DNA from: Agarophyton chilense
Lineage: Eukaryota; Rhodophyta; Florideophyceae; Gracilariales; Gracilariaceae
Length of the DNA stretch: 64,000 nt
NCBI GenBank assembly: GCA_030374765.1
Contig: JARGXX010000132.1
Span: 270,501-334,500 of the forward strand
Reading direction: 5' to 3'
The position numbers and the translations under genes are program-made. The notes below the pieces were generated by a model. That model saw only the letters and a program-made list of their open reading frames with translations. It ran no database searches and had not been told where the DNA came from. Below, piece by piece: positions 20,992 to 31,920 of the stretch. Each line of letters starts with the position of its first letter. The first letter of the stretch is position 1.

Positions 20992-22074
20992 TCAAACGGC
21001 TTTGTCAAAATTGCACTTGTACCGCCGTTGGGCTTTGGTTAGTACAGTTCTGGTCGATTGAAAAATGCGGTCAATGCGTCGGCGCGAATAGCGCTTCGCC
21101 TGGTTCGGAGTCATTCTTTCGCTTATGTCCTGGGGTATGATCGATTCCTGATGGTCAACAGCTTTCGGCGGCGGCGCTCTCGTTACCGTTAAGTCGAAAG
21201 TCGTTGTCCCGGTGGAAGTGTACACCTGGGTGTTGTAGGCATAAGCCAGTGACTCAACGTATTCGTCCCAGTCCGATTGGTGCTTCGAAACGTAGTGCGC
21301 CATTCGGTCCAGAACGGTTCGGTTGAAGCGTTCAGCTTGGCCATTGGTTTGCGGGCGGTACGCCGTGGTAGTCACATGTTTGATACCTAAGGTAGCACAG
21401 ACATGCGAGAAGAATTTTGATACAAACTGGCTGCCGTTATCTGTAAGGAGGTAGACGGGCATGCCATATGGAAAACCCCCGTGGGACAAGAAGGGCGTGG
21501 CGACATCTTTGGCAGTTGTCTTTTCTAGGGGTAGGGCTCGGGGAAGTTTGGAAAAACTATCGGTTATAACCAAAACATACCGTTTTCCATGGGACGACTT
21601 AGGCAAAGGCCCAAGTATATCCATTGCGACAAATTCCATTGGACCTGCGGCGGGCAAGAGCTTCAGTTTGGCCTGATGGTTGGCGCGAGACCCTCTTACT
21701 GGTGTGCAAGATGTACAGTTCCATGCAGTTTGCCACAAGTCCGGCGCCATTAGTGGCCAGTAGAAGAACTTCCATAGGGATTGGTACATTCGTCGGCCTC
21801 CAGGGTGACCAACCATGCGAGGGTAATGGGCGAGGTATACGAATCGCGCCCTTAGCGACGTTGGTAAAACCTGTTCGAGCGCGCCATCCAGCGGTGAGCG
21901 GCGACATAGTAGTCCAAATCGGTTATAGTCGAAAAGGCATCCTGGGGTTCCTACCAATTGGTCTTTTTCCTTGCAGTATTCGTCTTCGACCTGTGCCTGT
22001 AGGAGTTCCTTAATAGTTATAGGGAGGAGCACTTTCTCCTCCGGGGCTATCGCATTAACCTGAGGTGGTGTCAA
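20992..22074 (-). pseudogene. Integrase, G3
   Basis: Open for about 360 codons on the minus strand and the best-preserved integrase in the window. The HHCC zinc site is present (YLAHYPRMVGHPGG, then CTSC). All catalytic acids are kept: AMDILGPLP, LLTDNGSQFVSK and TNGQAERFNR. The copia element inserted at 22075 separates its N-terminus from RNase H, so the protein cannot be made from this copy. Confidence 0.85.
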
Positions 22075-22161
22075 TGTCAAACATTACAGTAGAAATAGAC
22101 AGTACTTTAGTCAAACGAAGATGAGCTCGAAGTAAAGGTCAGCCAGAGTCTTCCTCTCACA
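22075..22161 (+). repeat. 5' LTR of copia element (87 bp)
   Basis: Starts TGTCAAACATTAC and ends CCTCTCACA (TG...CA). All but the first few bases are identical to 26618-26704. Confidence 0.9.
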
Positions 22162-22178
22162 GGTTATGAGCCCTACGC
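22162..22178 (+). other. Copia primer-binding site for initiator tRNA-Met half
   Basis: GGTTATGAGCCCTACGC directly follows the LTR. It is the reverse complement, with one mismatch, of the anticodon stem-loop region of eukaryotic initiator tRNA-Met (GCGCAGGGCTCATAACC in yeast). Drosophila copia uses the same internal tRNA segment as primer. Confidence 0.75.
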
Positions 22179-22285
22179 TGCCTGAAAACGCAAACCGTAG
22201 CCCACCTTTTCTCCAAAGCCACCCCACAGACACACAAACAACCCACATCGAATACGACAAACGCACGCACTGCCTGTCTCCAACG

Positions 22286-22990
22286 ATGGCAAGACATCAA
22301 AGACATAACAAAATCACGCAAGAGCTGTACCACAACGCCACTATCACAGAAAACGACACACATCACCCAAAAGACACAACACAACACCGCAACATGGAGA
22401 GTGACAGACAACCCAGACTACCAGAGCTAGATATATCAAACTATGCACCATGGTATCTTGAGCTCGAAACCTACTCCATCACGATCAACGCCAAGGAACA
22501 TCTCTCCAGCAATCCAGATACACCCACAGACCCCACAGAACTCGAAAATCACATCAAACGATCGTCCAAACTACTCTCAGCTACACTCAGTAGTGTCCCA
22601 TCCGAAATACTCGGCCTCTTACTAGTACCGGGCGACCGTCCTACACCGCATGACCTGGTAGCAGATATCATAGCGCATATCAATCAAGCGACCAAGGACG
22701 ATCACAAATTCTTAAAAACAGAAGCAGAGAATGTGCCATACAACAGCGACACCAACATTGACAGCTACATCAAATCTCACACGGATATACGCCAGAAGAT
22801 GATCGTTGCACGTTACCCAAGCATAAAACAAGAGGAAACCACAGTCGAATTCATACTCAACGGCATCAAGAAAAACACGACACTCACTCCCATTCTGGCT
22901 CCTATACTTCTACAGAAACCAAAGACAATCAAAGAATTAGTCAGGAGCTTCAAAGAACTCCCCGCCCTCTACCAATTAGTACATGGACCC
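22286..22990 (+). pseudogene. Gag, copia element
   Basis: Capsid-type gag of the copia element. The frame is open from before 22166 to 23368, but the first ATG (22166) lies in the primer site. The likely start is 22286 (M-A-R-H-Q) or 22394 (M-E-S-D). Residues such as NYAPWYLELETYSI, the helical SKLLSATLSSVPSEILG and RQKMIVARYPSIKQEETTVEF match the general pattern of Ty1/copia gag (UBN2-like). After about 22985 the meaningful reading moves to the +1 frame (RGRGQFRRTNRPYRRGNYTQ), so either an indel or a frameshift separates gag from the nucleocapsid-pol part. Confidence 0.75.
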
Positions 22991-24779
22991 ACATCCCCAA
23001 CCCTCAGCATCCACGAGATTCACCAGGGACTACTCACCTCAACAAGTCACCCCAGAATACGTACCGAGAGGACGAGGTCAATTCAGACGAACAAACCGCC
23101 CCTATCGACGCGGAAACTACACCCAACGCCGCATGCCTCCAGGACCCATCCCATGTCGATTTCACACGTCATTAGGAATCCCATCACTGCACACAGACGA
23201 GGAATGCCAGAACCGAAACCATCCCAAAAATCTTATCAAGACACAAGCTCAAATGGCACACATACAACCCCCGTACATCATATATCAATTCCCCTTTCCA
23301 ATGCAAACTCAAGCTCCACCTGCACAACCCATCTTTTACCACCCATCACCTGGAGATTCAGCAACTGAAGAAGACAATGATAACAATGGTACGTTCATAT
23401 TGGACAGTGGAGCACACCCCACACACATCACATTCCCGACAAAATCCATGATCAAAGTAAGCCAACCCATTTTAACCAACACTGCAACGAACAACCAGAC
23501 GCCGTGCAAACACAGTGGAATGCTCAGAATCCGCCCACTCAAAAGTAACCATATCATACAAACAACAGCAGTGGCAAATCACAATGTCAAGCACAATCTA
23601 TTATCAGTACATGACCTCGCTACACGATACGGACTCATTGCCTTCAAACCATCGACAGGATACATCATCGACACGCATAGTAACCCGCCCAGAATAATTG
23701 CACAAGCCCCGTGGCACCAAGCCCACTACAAATTTAAGGGCCTACTTATAGATCAAACCAATGCATATACATCGCGAAAAATAGCTTATAAACGACGCAT
23801 CACATCGAAACCGACGCCACAACACAAGATAGCACCACCACAACGTGCTCATCGCAGCACAAACAAAAAGAAGCAACGAGATACGTCAAACACCAATGCC
23901 GCCCCTCCGATCATCACCTCACCACCCAAAACCCAGACCACTCAGACTCTCCAAAAACTATCAAATTCCACTACACCTCAAGCACAACCCAGCACACAAA
24001 TTATGCTCCACAATTGGCACATCAAGCTAAATCATGCCCACCCCGCAAAATTAGCTCTCACCGCCAACAGAAGACTCATACCAACCATGCCAAAACAACT
24101 ATCCAAGGACACCAAACTCACATGTAGTGCATGTCATCACGCCCAACTCTCCCCAGCCCCACACAAACCAAAAACCCACACGTATCCAGTAGGAGCCTAT
24201 GTGAGCTCAGACACATGTGGCCCGGTTAAGCCCACATCACCACATGGAAATAATCATATGCTCCTTATTATATGTGCCATAAGCCGATTCACCATGGCCC
24301 ATTTCGTGAAAGACCGCAAAAAAAAACCCAAACATATCGACGACACACTACACCGTATAAGACAACGTATGCACTACTCGCTAACGTATTTCCGGACTGA
24401 TAACGCAAATGAATACACATCCACGGCCATGCAACACATAAACCACAACCATCAAGTCAAACTTCACCTCCGCACACCGCATCAACCACAAGAAAACTCC
24501 ATCGCGGAACGATTTAAACGAACGATAATAAACTCCGTCAGAGCACTAATACACACAGCCAAATTAGATGACACATACTGGGAGGACGCAGCCAGAGATA
24601 CAATCTTCAAATATAACCTACTCCACCACGCAGCAATCAACACATCCCCATACCATCTCTGGTACGGTCAACCACCACCACCTCAACGGCTCTTCACATT
24701 CGGAGAATTAGGAACAATCCCAGCCTACGCACCGAAAAAGAAACTCGGACCACTGGCCGACCCAGCTAGATATATGTAA
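22983..24779 (+). pseudogene. Copia nucleocapsid, protease and integrase
   Basis: Open for 598 codons. The basic Arg/Gly-rich N-terminus has a C..H....H....C arrangement (CRFHTSLG..HTDEEC). Protease follows, with FILDSGAHPTHI (D-S-G active site). The pre-integrase zinc region has WHIKLNHAH and then CSACHH. The integrase core keeps D in SSDTCGP, D in FRTDNANEYTS and E in ENSIAERFKR. The frame ends in a TAA near 24778, before RT. Polyproteins of this family normally continue into RT, so the stop is a lesion. All visible catalytic residues upstream of it are intact. Confidence 0.88.
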
Positions 24780-26045
24780 CCAGTATCTCAAACGCACTTA
24801 GTAGCACTCAACCTGCGCACGCAGCAGTATCAACAAATACGAACGCAAGACTTTCACCCGTATCACAACACCACAGATCCGACAGCCACAACCACCAACG
24901 CATTCAAAGCCCGAGCACAACACAGGCAACAAATCTCCAAGAGATCCAGATTACAACCCCTCCCCCTGCCAATCTGACACAGTCAAGTAGATATCCCGAC
25001 GCGCAGGACTGGCAGAGAGGGCATGACACCGAACTATATAACATTGACTAGCACAATAGCATCAATTGGTTACCACAGAAATACAGACCACCTACAGAAG
25101 CAATTATACCACTCATGATGCTCTACAGATATAAACGATCAGCCGAAGGAAACATCGTTCAACGAAAAGCTTGATGCAACCTCAGAGGAGACATGATGAA
25201 ACCAGGAGTTCATTATAACCCAAAACACACGACGACATACACAGCAGATCGTAAAACGCAAAGGTGATTCCTAGCATTGCACGCCATGTATCAAATTCCA
25301 TTAGAGCACTTTGACATTAAGTCCGCCTAGTTACACGAAAAATAACAACACGAAAATCCAATCTTTGTCAAACAAATGCCCAAGTCCGACGGATTATATA
25401 CCCACGAAGGACAATATGGCCAACTTATCGGGAACCTCTACGGATCGCCACCAGCAGCGTATTATAACAACCACGGGCTGAAAACATTCCTTACACATCT
25501 CAAATTCAATGCATCGGAACATGACCCATTCCTCTACGTAAGACACACAGAAGAAGGCACAACACTAGTAAGTACAACAATAGATGACTTCCTTGTGCTC
25601 GCAACGAATCAAAACTTGATAGATACCCTGCATCGCCAACTCCTTACCAAATACAAGATCAAAAGGTTGGGAACTCCAACACGTTTTCTGAATTGGACTA
25701 TAACTCACGCAATGGATGGATCCCTGTACATCGCGTAACCTGATGCAATAGAAGCCATACAGGAACAGAACCACATGAACGACTGCAACCCAACAGTCAC
25801 TCCCTACAACAATCTGAAACCGTTAGACCAGCAAGACGATACTAACCCATTGTCACCAAAGGAATCCAACAGATACAGACAGATACTAGGCGATATCCGA
25901 TATGTCACAGATATCAAAAGGCCAGACATTGCTTATGCAACCAACCGCTTAGCTCAGCATATGTCCAAACCGCAGAAACATCACTGGCACTATCTGAAAA
26001 CCGTCTTGCGATATCTACAAGGCACAAAGACGCACGGAATGTAAT
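24780..26045 (+). pseudogene. Copia reverse transcriptase (broken)
   Basis: RT follows in pieces with several stops. The stretch 25376-25738 has LYGSPPAAYYNN and the palm motif TTIDDFLVLA, whose I-D-D core corresponds to the Y-V-D-D box of copia RT. The stretch 25775-26044 holds the connection (RYRQILGDIRYVTDIKRPDI, LKTVLRYLQGTKTHG). The fingers region between 24780 and 25375 is only partly readable because of stops. Not functional. Confidence 0.85.
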
Positions 26046-26585
26046 TCTTTCCAAACAAAGAAAACAAAAATCCGCTCATCACACATATCGACGCCGATTT
26101 TGCAAATGAAAAGAACAGAAAGTCAATCACAGGCAATGTTCATAGCACAAACAGCACTCCGATTTCATGGTTATCGAAGCAACAGAACATTGTAGCGTTG
26201 TCTACGACGGAAGCAGAGTACATCTCAGCAACAAGTGCCACACAACATACGCAATGGCTGCGTAAACTGCTCGAAACCACACGATAAACACCGAGCAAAC
26301 TCACTTCCCACTTCATCGACAACCGATCGGCAATCCTCATAGCCGAAAATCAAGCACCCACAAAACGCAGAAAATACATTGACTTACGACATCATTATCT
26401 ACAACATCACATATCGCAACAAGCAATCACCTTGCATAGAGTTCCCACGGATCAAATAACTGCTGACATATTGACGAAACCACTTCATCGAGACCGCTTT
26501 CGGCACTTTAGAGAACGTCTGCAAATACACCCCAGACCCGAAACAAAATGCGCCGCACCAACCAGGGACTGTCAAACACCTTCAT
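26046..26585 (+). pseudogene. Copia RNase H
   Basis: A continuation with one or two stops: THIDADFANEKNRKS (first Asp), ALSTTEAEYISATSATQH (catalytic Glu) and IDLRHHYLQHHI followed by QITADILTKPLHRDRF, the signature end of Ty1/copia RNase H. The polyprotein ends near 26585. No clear polypurine tract precedes the 3' LTR. Confidence 0.82.
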
Positions 26586-26617
26586 GACAAGATGCTTTGC
26601 TGCGACACATTTTCACA

Positions 26618-26704
26618 AGTTAAACATTACAGTAGAAATAGACAGTACTTTAGTCAAACGAAGATGAGCTCGAAGTAAAGGTCAGCCAGAGTCTTCCTCT
26701 CACA
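26618..26704 (+). repeat. 3' LTR of copia element (87 bp)
   Basis: Identical to the 5' LTR except in its first four bases (AGTT instead of TGTC). It ends CCTCTCACA. Confidence 0.9.
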
Positions 26705-27430
26705 ACCAAATTGGATGGTACTGTCTCCCATTCCAATAGGTATACTTCGTTCCCCATTACCTCAGGATCCTCCGATTGCACCTTACCCATGAGTTCATCT
26801 TTTTCCGTATAGTCCTGAAGTCCATCATCTGTAAAGGGGGTGGGAATTAGGTCGTCCACTAGAGTGTCGTCAGTTCCGTCGGGAATGATTCGCGAGAGGG
26901 TACCTGCTGCCTGGTACTTGATTCCTGGACTGTAAGTTATCTCGTAGTCATGTTCAGACAGCCTGAGCCGCCACCTAGCGAGGCGACTGGATGCATCGGT
27001 CATATTGAGTAACCAGCCGGGTGAATCATGCTCTGTCCTACTGGTAAACCTGGTTCCTTCGTGGTACCGACGGAGTGTCAATACGGACCATACGATGGCT
27101 AGACATTCCTTTCCGGTCGTACTGTAGTTTCGCTCCGCGCTGGTGAGCGTTCTGCTCCAGTAGCCAATAGGTCGATAGTCCTTCGGTGACTCCTGTTACT
27201 GTAGCATTGCACAACACACTTGGACGTCAGTCGCATCTGTGTCTAGAACGAAAGACCGGCTCAGCTTTGGTAAGGCCAATATGGGTGGGTTCAGCAATTT
27301 GTCCTTTAGGGTCTGAAATACTTCGTACTGGTCGTCCGTATGGGCTTAGAAATCCGAAGGTGTTCCGTTCTTCAGAATCGCGTTGAGAGGGGCCCAGATC
27401 TTGGCAAACCCTCGGCCGAACCGTCGGTAA
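26705..27430 (-). pseudogene. RNase H, G3
   Basis: The minus strand encodes the RNase H domain with stops and a frame change: TTVRPSF-type entry region, IGYWSRTLTSAERN-like, then from 27081 RTEHDSPGWLLN, ARWRLRLSEHDYEITYSPG and a linker to the copia insertion at 26704. The Asp of the D-A-S core is preserved in the VLDTDATDVQ-like stretch near 27240. Inactive. Confidence 0.75.
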
Positions 27431-27435
27431 ACTGT

Positions 27436-28374
27436 TCATAAGCCCCCGAAGGATCGTAGTTCCGGGTGGGTCCTAGAAGGCTTAGCCAGGCGAATTACAT
27501 TTGTAGTCCGTGTGGCTACCTTTACCTTTCCGTAGAGGACGACGTGACCGAAATAATCCACTGAGGCCTGGAAGAAAGCGCATTTGCGCAGTTTCAGTGT
27601 TACTCCAGCGCCCTGTAGGATTGTTAGCACCTTCTTCACGTGGCGAAGGTGTTCCTTTGCGGTCCGTGAGAAGATTAAAACGTCATCCAAGTAGACCAGG
27701 GCGAACTTCTATTTCACTCTGGACAGTATAATGTCCATCACCCGTTGGAAAGTTGCCCGTGCATTCTTTAAACCAGAGGGCATACGATTAAATCTGAACA
27801 CACCTTCATGGGTGGTAAAGGATGTCAGCGCTCTCGTCTCTTCGGCCGAAGGGATTTGCCAGTATCCAGAGTTAGCCCCTAGTGTGGTTAATACGACAGC
27901 TTCGCCAAAGGAATCCAGACAGTCGTCTATGCGGGATATCGGGTATGAGTCCATCTTGGTTATTGCGTTCAGCTTCCTGTAGTCCACACAGAACCTGACG
28001 GAGCCATCTTTCTTCGCCACAAGGACAAGGGGACTTGCAATTTCGGATTGGTTTGGAGGCACCGGCTCTATGACTTGAGCTTTGCGCGTCTTGTCCATCC
28101 GGTCGGCGACAATTTCCGTATCTTTAAAGCCGGTACGTTATGGGTGCTGGAATTATGGTCTACCATCATGCTGAAGGTCAATGCGGTGTGTAATGGCTCT
28201 GATTGTGCCCAATCTACCTGAACACATGGCCTCGTATTCTCTGAGGAGATCAAGTACCTGGGGCCTATAGAATTCAAATTCTGCGCCGATAGCGATCGTC
28301 CCCTCCCAAGAGTCGACATCCTCATCGGGAGTGGGCGTTTCAACGTTATCCATTTTGGCCTCCATGATGGCCAC
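27436..28374 (-). pseudogene. Reverse transcriptase, G3
   Basis: RT on the minus strand in three overlapping frames. The stretch 28098-27709 carries SPLVLVAKKDGSVRFCVDYR, TTLGANSGYWQIPS (the first catalytic Asp is Gly here) and MPSGLKNARATFQ. After a stop near 27710 comes the intact YLDDVLIFSRT box near 27690 and then the thumb LRKCAFFQASVDYFGHVV. The pre-RT segment 28374-28153 resembles 7600-7440 of G1. Confidence 0.85.
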
Positions 28375-28789
28375 GGGCGAGTGATGCCAATCACTGTACG
28401 TTTAGGTAACCGTACGGGTTGATCTCTGAAGTTGCTGATTGTGACCAAGAAGGACCTGTTCGGGTGGATGTCCATTACTCCATTGGCCATCAAGGTAGTG
28501 TGCTTTAGAACCGTTCTCGGGTGGTTCTGAATCGTTACGAGACCTGAAAACTGGGAATGGTCCGATACAGCGATGTGGGTTATCGACGGTATCGTTATGG
28601 CCTTAGACAGGCAAATCATATTAGACTTCGTGTTTTCGGAGACAACCGCTCGTTTTCGGTAAGCTTCTGGCCCTGGGGCGGAACCAGTTATGGAGATGGA
28701 AGGTGGGCGGTAGAACGCGACTTTTCTAAGGCCTGGATAAATGGCCATAATGTATCGGTCGAAAAAGATGGTCCCTAGGATGGCCTCAG

Positions 28790-29060
28790 CGCCCAAGTTA
28801 GGACACACAAGAAGCCACTTCCGGACTTTGAATTGTCCTAACTGGAGGTAAAGTTATACTATCCCTTTAATGTCAATTGTTCTACGTGATGCATCGGTAA
28901 TCTTGGCGGTCTTCCTTGCCTGAACGAAATCTTGCCACCCCAGTGGGAGTAGATTAGGATGGACCAAGTTGGGAAGAGCGCCTGTGTCCAATACAGCTGT
29001 GGTCACTCAAGAGTTATTGGAATGAAGTCCTACGGTTACTCGAACTTTATCGTGCTCTTT
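28790..29060 (-). pseudogene. Aspartic protease, G3
   Basis: The retropepsin active site V-L-D-T-G-A is encoded at 28994-28977 on the minus strand, followed by PNLVHPNLLP, a stop, then the conserved end LGAEAILGTIFFDRYIMA near 28800-28750. The order relative to RT is correct for Ty3/gypsy. The stop in the middle disables it. Confidence 0.75.
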
Positions 29061-29189
29061 CCTGAGGATACACACAGTTTTGTTACTGTGTTCCAGTTGT
29101 GGTTCATCCTGAGTGGTCCATTGTGGGTAGTTTGTATCGGGAGGTGAGGAGCTCCTTGGCTCATGACCGTCCAATTGGTTGAGGCAGGG

Positions 29190-31330
29190 GCTTAAAGAGG
29201 GAGGATTTGCCACGAGTCGTCCCTCTAGGAGTTTTCTGAGGTGGTTTCCGTTTCTTCCTGAGGATAGGATTCTTCCACGGGGTTGTCCGTAGGATCTACA
29301 ATGGCATGGACCTGTGGGGCTCTGATCGGAGTATCCGGAGGCGTGGCATAGCATGAGCTTCCAGGGGTCCCTGTAGTTCGTTGCTGTGCCTTTTTATACA
29401 TTCCTTCGGATCTCCGCACCCGGTAATTCTCTTCCCTTAGAGCTAGGAGGTTTTTACGCGCGTTCTCAGGCAGATACCTTGTGCTGTCACAATGATGGAT
29501 CGCCGAAAGGCAGAGGAAGCCAGCCCTTGGGGAGCGAACAAAAACGTCCTTGCGGGGCGGAAAGGGGGAATACTTGGGTGTGGGTGGTCCAATGGTCGCT
29601 GTAGTTCCCTGGGATGTATATGATGGGGACCCGGGCGGAGGGGCACTGAAATTGACTGAAAGGACATCTCCCGAATCGGCGTAATGTAGTGGTGCATCCA
29701 TGTCCGACTCCGTGGAGCTACCCAAATGGGCTTGGTGGGTTTTACGCAGGGGAGTTGCCTGTTTTCTGGTTATATCAGCGTTGCGCCTGGAGGTCCTATA
29801 GGTTTTGCCATAACTTTCGGCGTAGGTAACGAGCCTTCAGAAGGAGTATTGCGGGTTTTCCGTGTGGTAGTTGCTCACATGTGTCTGAATGGCAGGGAGC
29901 AATTCCCTGATGAAGTGACGTTTGAGCTGTTCTTCGGAGAATACATTTTCACGTCGGTAAGCTTTTCTCCATAGGTCGTCTGTGAAAGCCGATTCGGTCA
30001 TGCTGGAGCTCTGCCGAAAGGATATTACTTCCTGGTGGGCACCATTATAACTTCATCCGTGGCGTAAGTTTCCAAGAGGTAATGAACAACCTGAGGATAT
30101 GACGTTAACAGCTCACGGTCTTGAGCATCGACGAGGTCAGTTGTGCTAGATATTTTCGAAACCACTGGGTCACGCGCCTGTCCTGTAAGGAAGAAATGGA
30201 AAAGGTACAGAGCGGCGCCCTCGTGGACTCCGTTCTGATTGCAATCCGTACGGAACAAACTGAGAAACCTAAGGACAGCAATGGGATCGGAACCCGATAA
30301 CTTGTCTGTAATGGTTAGTTGCATCCGTTTTGCCCTTTTGGCGATTCTGCAAGCCATCAAACCAGAATATTTCGCGGACCTATCGGCCAGCCGGTAATTC
30401 CGGTAGTCTAGACCCTTGAGGAAAAGTTCGTTGGTTGTTGTCAGTGGTCTGAGGTCTCGAACGGCAGCGTCATACACTTCCGAGTCGGTCGTTTCGGTCG
30501 AGGCCGATTCGGTATCACTCGTGTCCGAATGGCCTCTTCTTTTACTCCTTCTATTCTTCTTTCTCCTGCGGTTGCTTCTTTTCTTTCCAGCGGAGTAGGG
30601 ACCTAAAGGATCGATCTCTCTATCGGATCCGATGCAACCCTGAGCTCGATGTACCTCATATAATCCGTCGGGTGGGCCAAGCGGTCTCTTATCTAGACGC
30701 GGAGCTTCTCTTCTCCTCCTAGAATGGCTCACTGTCTGGTTTTCCTGATGGTATTCCCGGCGGGGGCGGATAATGCCGCCACTTTTGGGAGTTCGGTAGG
30801 GGGTTGCCATAGGGACGAATCGAGCGATGTGGTAATCCGTATGGTCAGCGATCGCCGTAGCGAGCCGCATGTCCATAATGGAATCCACGTGTGTGGAGCA
30901 GAGCTCACGGAGACGGTGCCAGGGAAGGTCGGCAAGCCCTGAGGGCATGTTTTCTCGAATTCCTTCAGTCTGGTGGGTTTCTCCTTGAGGTTTCCCTGGC
31001 CTAGAGGTGGGTTTGGGGAGACATTCTCGTCAATGCGTTGCCACCGTGGGTTCTCGGCCAATCCTTTCAGGGTTATCTAGTGGGGTCAGTACTTCTTGCG
31101 GCTGGCTCCTCGTGCTCCTGTGGTCGCTAGCGGTATCAACCTGAGGGTCAGGCGACATCGCCGGCGTTGTAGTCGCACTTCGTCTTGCCGTAGGAGTCTT
31201 ATAGTCTGGTCGTTTGGATGTGGTTCCTGCACCCATAATGGCGGATACTTCTGTACGTCTCGTTCGTTGGGGAATTAAACCAAAGGTTAGAACCCGGATA
31301 CTTCTTCGTTCCAGTGGTTTGTTCAGTTAT
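29190..31330 (-). pseudogene. Gag, G3
   Basis: Minus-strand gag. The N-terminus (31236-31030) is Thr/Pro/Arg rich. The longest open piece, 30948-30025 (307 codons), has a basic run (RRKKNRRSKRR), an acidic Ser/Thr stretch and the capsid-like core LSGSDPIAVLRFLSLF, then NQNGVHEGAALYLFHFFLTG and a tail with YATDEVI. The stretch 29725-29225 is the Pro/Ser-rich C-terminal part. The core signature (F-x-G-x-D-P-I-A, then Q-N-G-x-x-E-G-A-A) recurs in G2 and G5, which fixes it as this family's capsid. Confidence 0.75.
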
Positions 31331-31345
31331 TCCAAAGGTTTCAAA

Positions 31346-31357
31346 GTCGGTAGATCA
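31346..31357 (-). other. tRNA primer-binding site of G3 (mutated)
   Basis: On the minus strand it reads TGATCTACCGAC, two mismatches from the TGGTCTCCCGAC of G2 and G5, at the same spacing from the LTR. Confidence 0.65.
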
Positions 31358-31360
31358 AAA

Positions 31361-31809
31361 TGTTACGCAATGAGTGTTGGGTCAACGTACGGGTCTCGAC
31401 CGGTGGTAGCGTGGTAGAGCGGGTCCTAAGGTTCGAATCCTTGATGGCGGCACTCGCGGAGTACACGGTGCAATTGGTTGGCGTTTACTGCGTAGTCGTA
31501 CAGGTTGGAGTAACGGAAACGATGGCTTGAAGACCGAAGGGTGGAACTAATAAAACAAAGGGGGTTATTTAGTATCCTAACGGTGCCTACCTTACTCTAA
31601 GGGAGAAGCGTCACTCGAGCCAAGTAAATAGTACTGGCCAGGCGTTGGGATCTCCCTGGAACTGTAATGATAATCTATTACACTAATTAAAATAAATTAA
31701 TAATCTACATGAGTCCACCTGAGGTCGACACGTCCACGTGTCGCCTGTCAGATCCTTCCGGGCCCGGCCGCTCACAGGGCTCAACCGTTATCCTCGCTCC
31801 CTCATATCC
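31361..31809 (-). repeat. 5' LTR of G3 (outer end truncated)
   Basis: Begins TGTTACGCAATGAG on the plus strand at 31361 and follows the other LTR copies to about 31809, where it ends abruptly against G4-side sequence. About 50 bp of the outer end are missing. Confidence 0.8.
31401..31450 (+). repeat. tRNA-like D-arm/T-arm block within LTR (copy D)
   Basis: GGTAGCGTGGTAGAGCGG is followed after eight bases by AAGGTTCGAATCCTT. It is the best preserved of the four copies: the T stem AAGG/CCTT pairs perfectly around TTCGAAT. There is no anticodon arm. Confidence 0.5.
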
Positions 31810-31920
31810 TTTCCCAGATAGTGTAGTCAGGTCGAAGTACACCGTGGGTGTTACCCCGAACTTCCTCCGTGTCTTACCTACATAGTTTCAACATTGTTAG
31901 CTGATGAGCACTTGGGATAG

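Larger units (their letters stand above)
22075..26704 (+). mobile_element. Ty1/copia element nested in G3
   Basis: A 4.63-kb element on the plus strand, opposite to G3. Order is LTR, primer site, gag, protease, integrase, RT, RNase H, LTR; integrase ahead of RT identifies Ty1/copia. The flanks rejoin the G3 pol sequence (left ...GGTGGTGTCAA, right AAATTGGATGG...; compare the uninterrupted sequence at 8636-8660). A 5-bp duplication is possible but decayed (GTCAA versus ACCAA). The coding strand is strikingly rich in A and C and poor in G compared with the surrounding gypsy copies. Confidence 0.92.
18668..31809 (-). mobile_element. G3: near full-length Ty3/gypsy chromovirus, minus strand
   Basis: The element reads on the minus strand from the 5' LTR (31361-31809) through gag, protease, RT, RNase H, integrase and chromodomain to an antisense ORF and the 3' LTR (18668-19166). 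After removing the nested copia element (22075-26704) it is about 8.5 kb. The order PR-RT-RH-IN-chromodomain identifies a chromovirus-type Ty3/gypsy element. It is the best reference copy here for the G1-G3 family, keeping an intact YLDD box and an intact integrase DDE triad, though stops and frameshifts elsewhere disable it. Confidence 0.9.
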
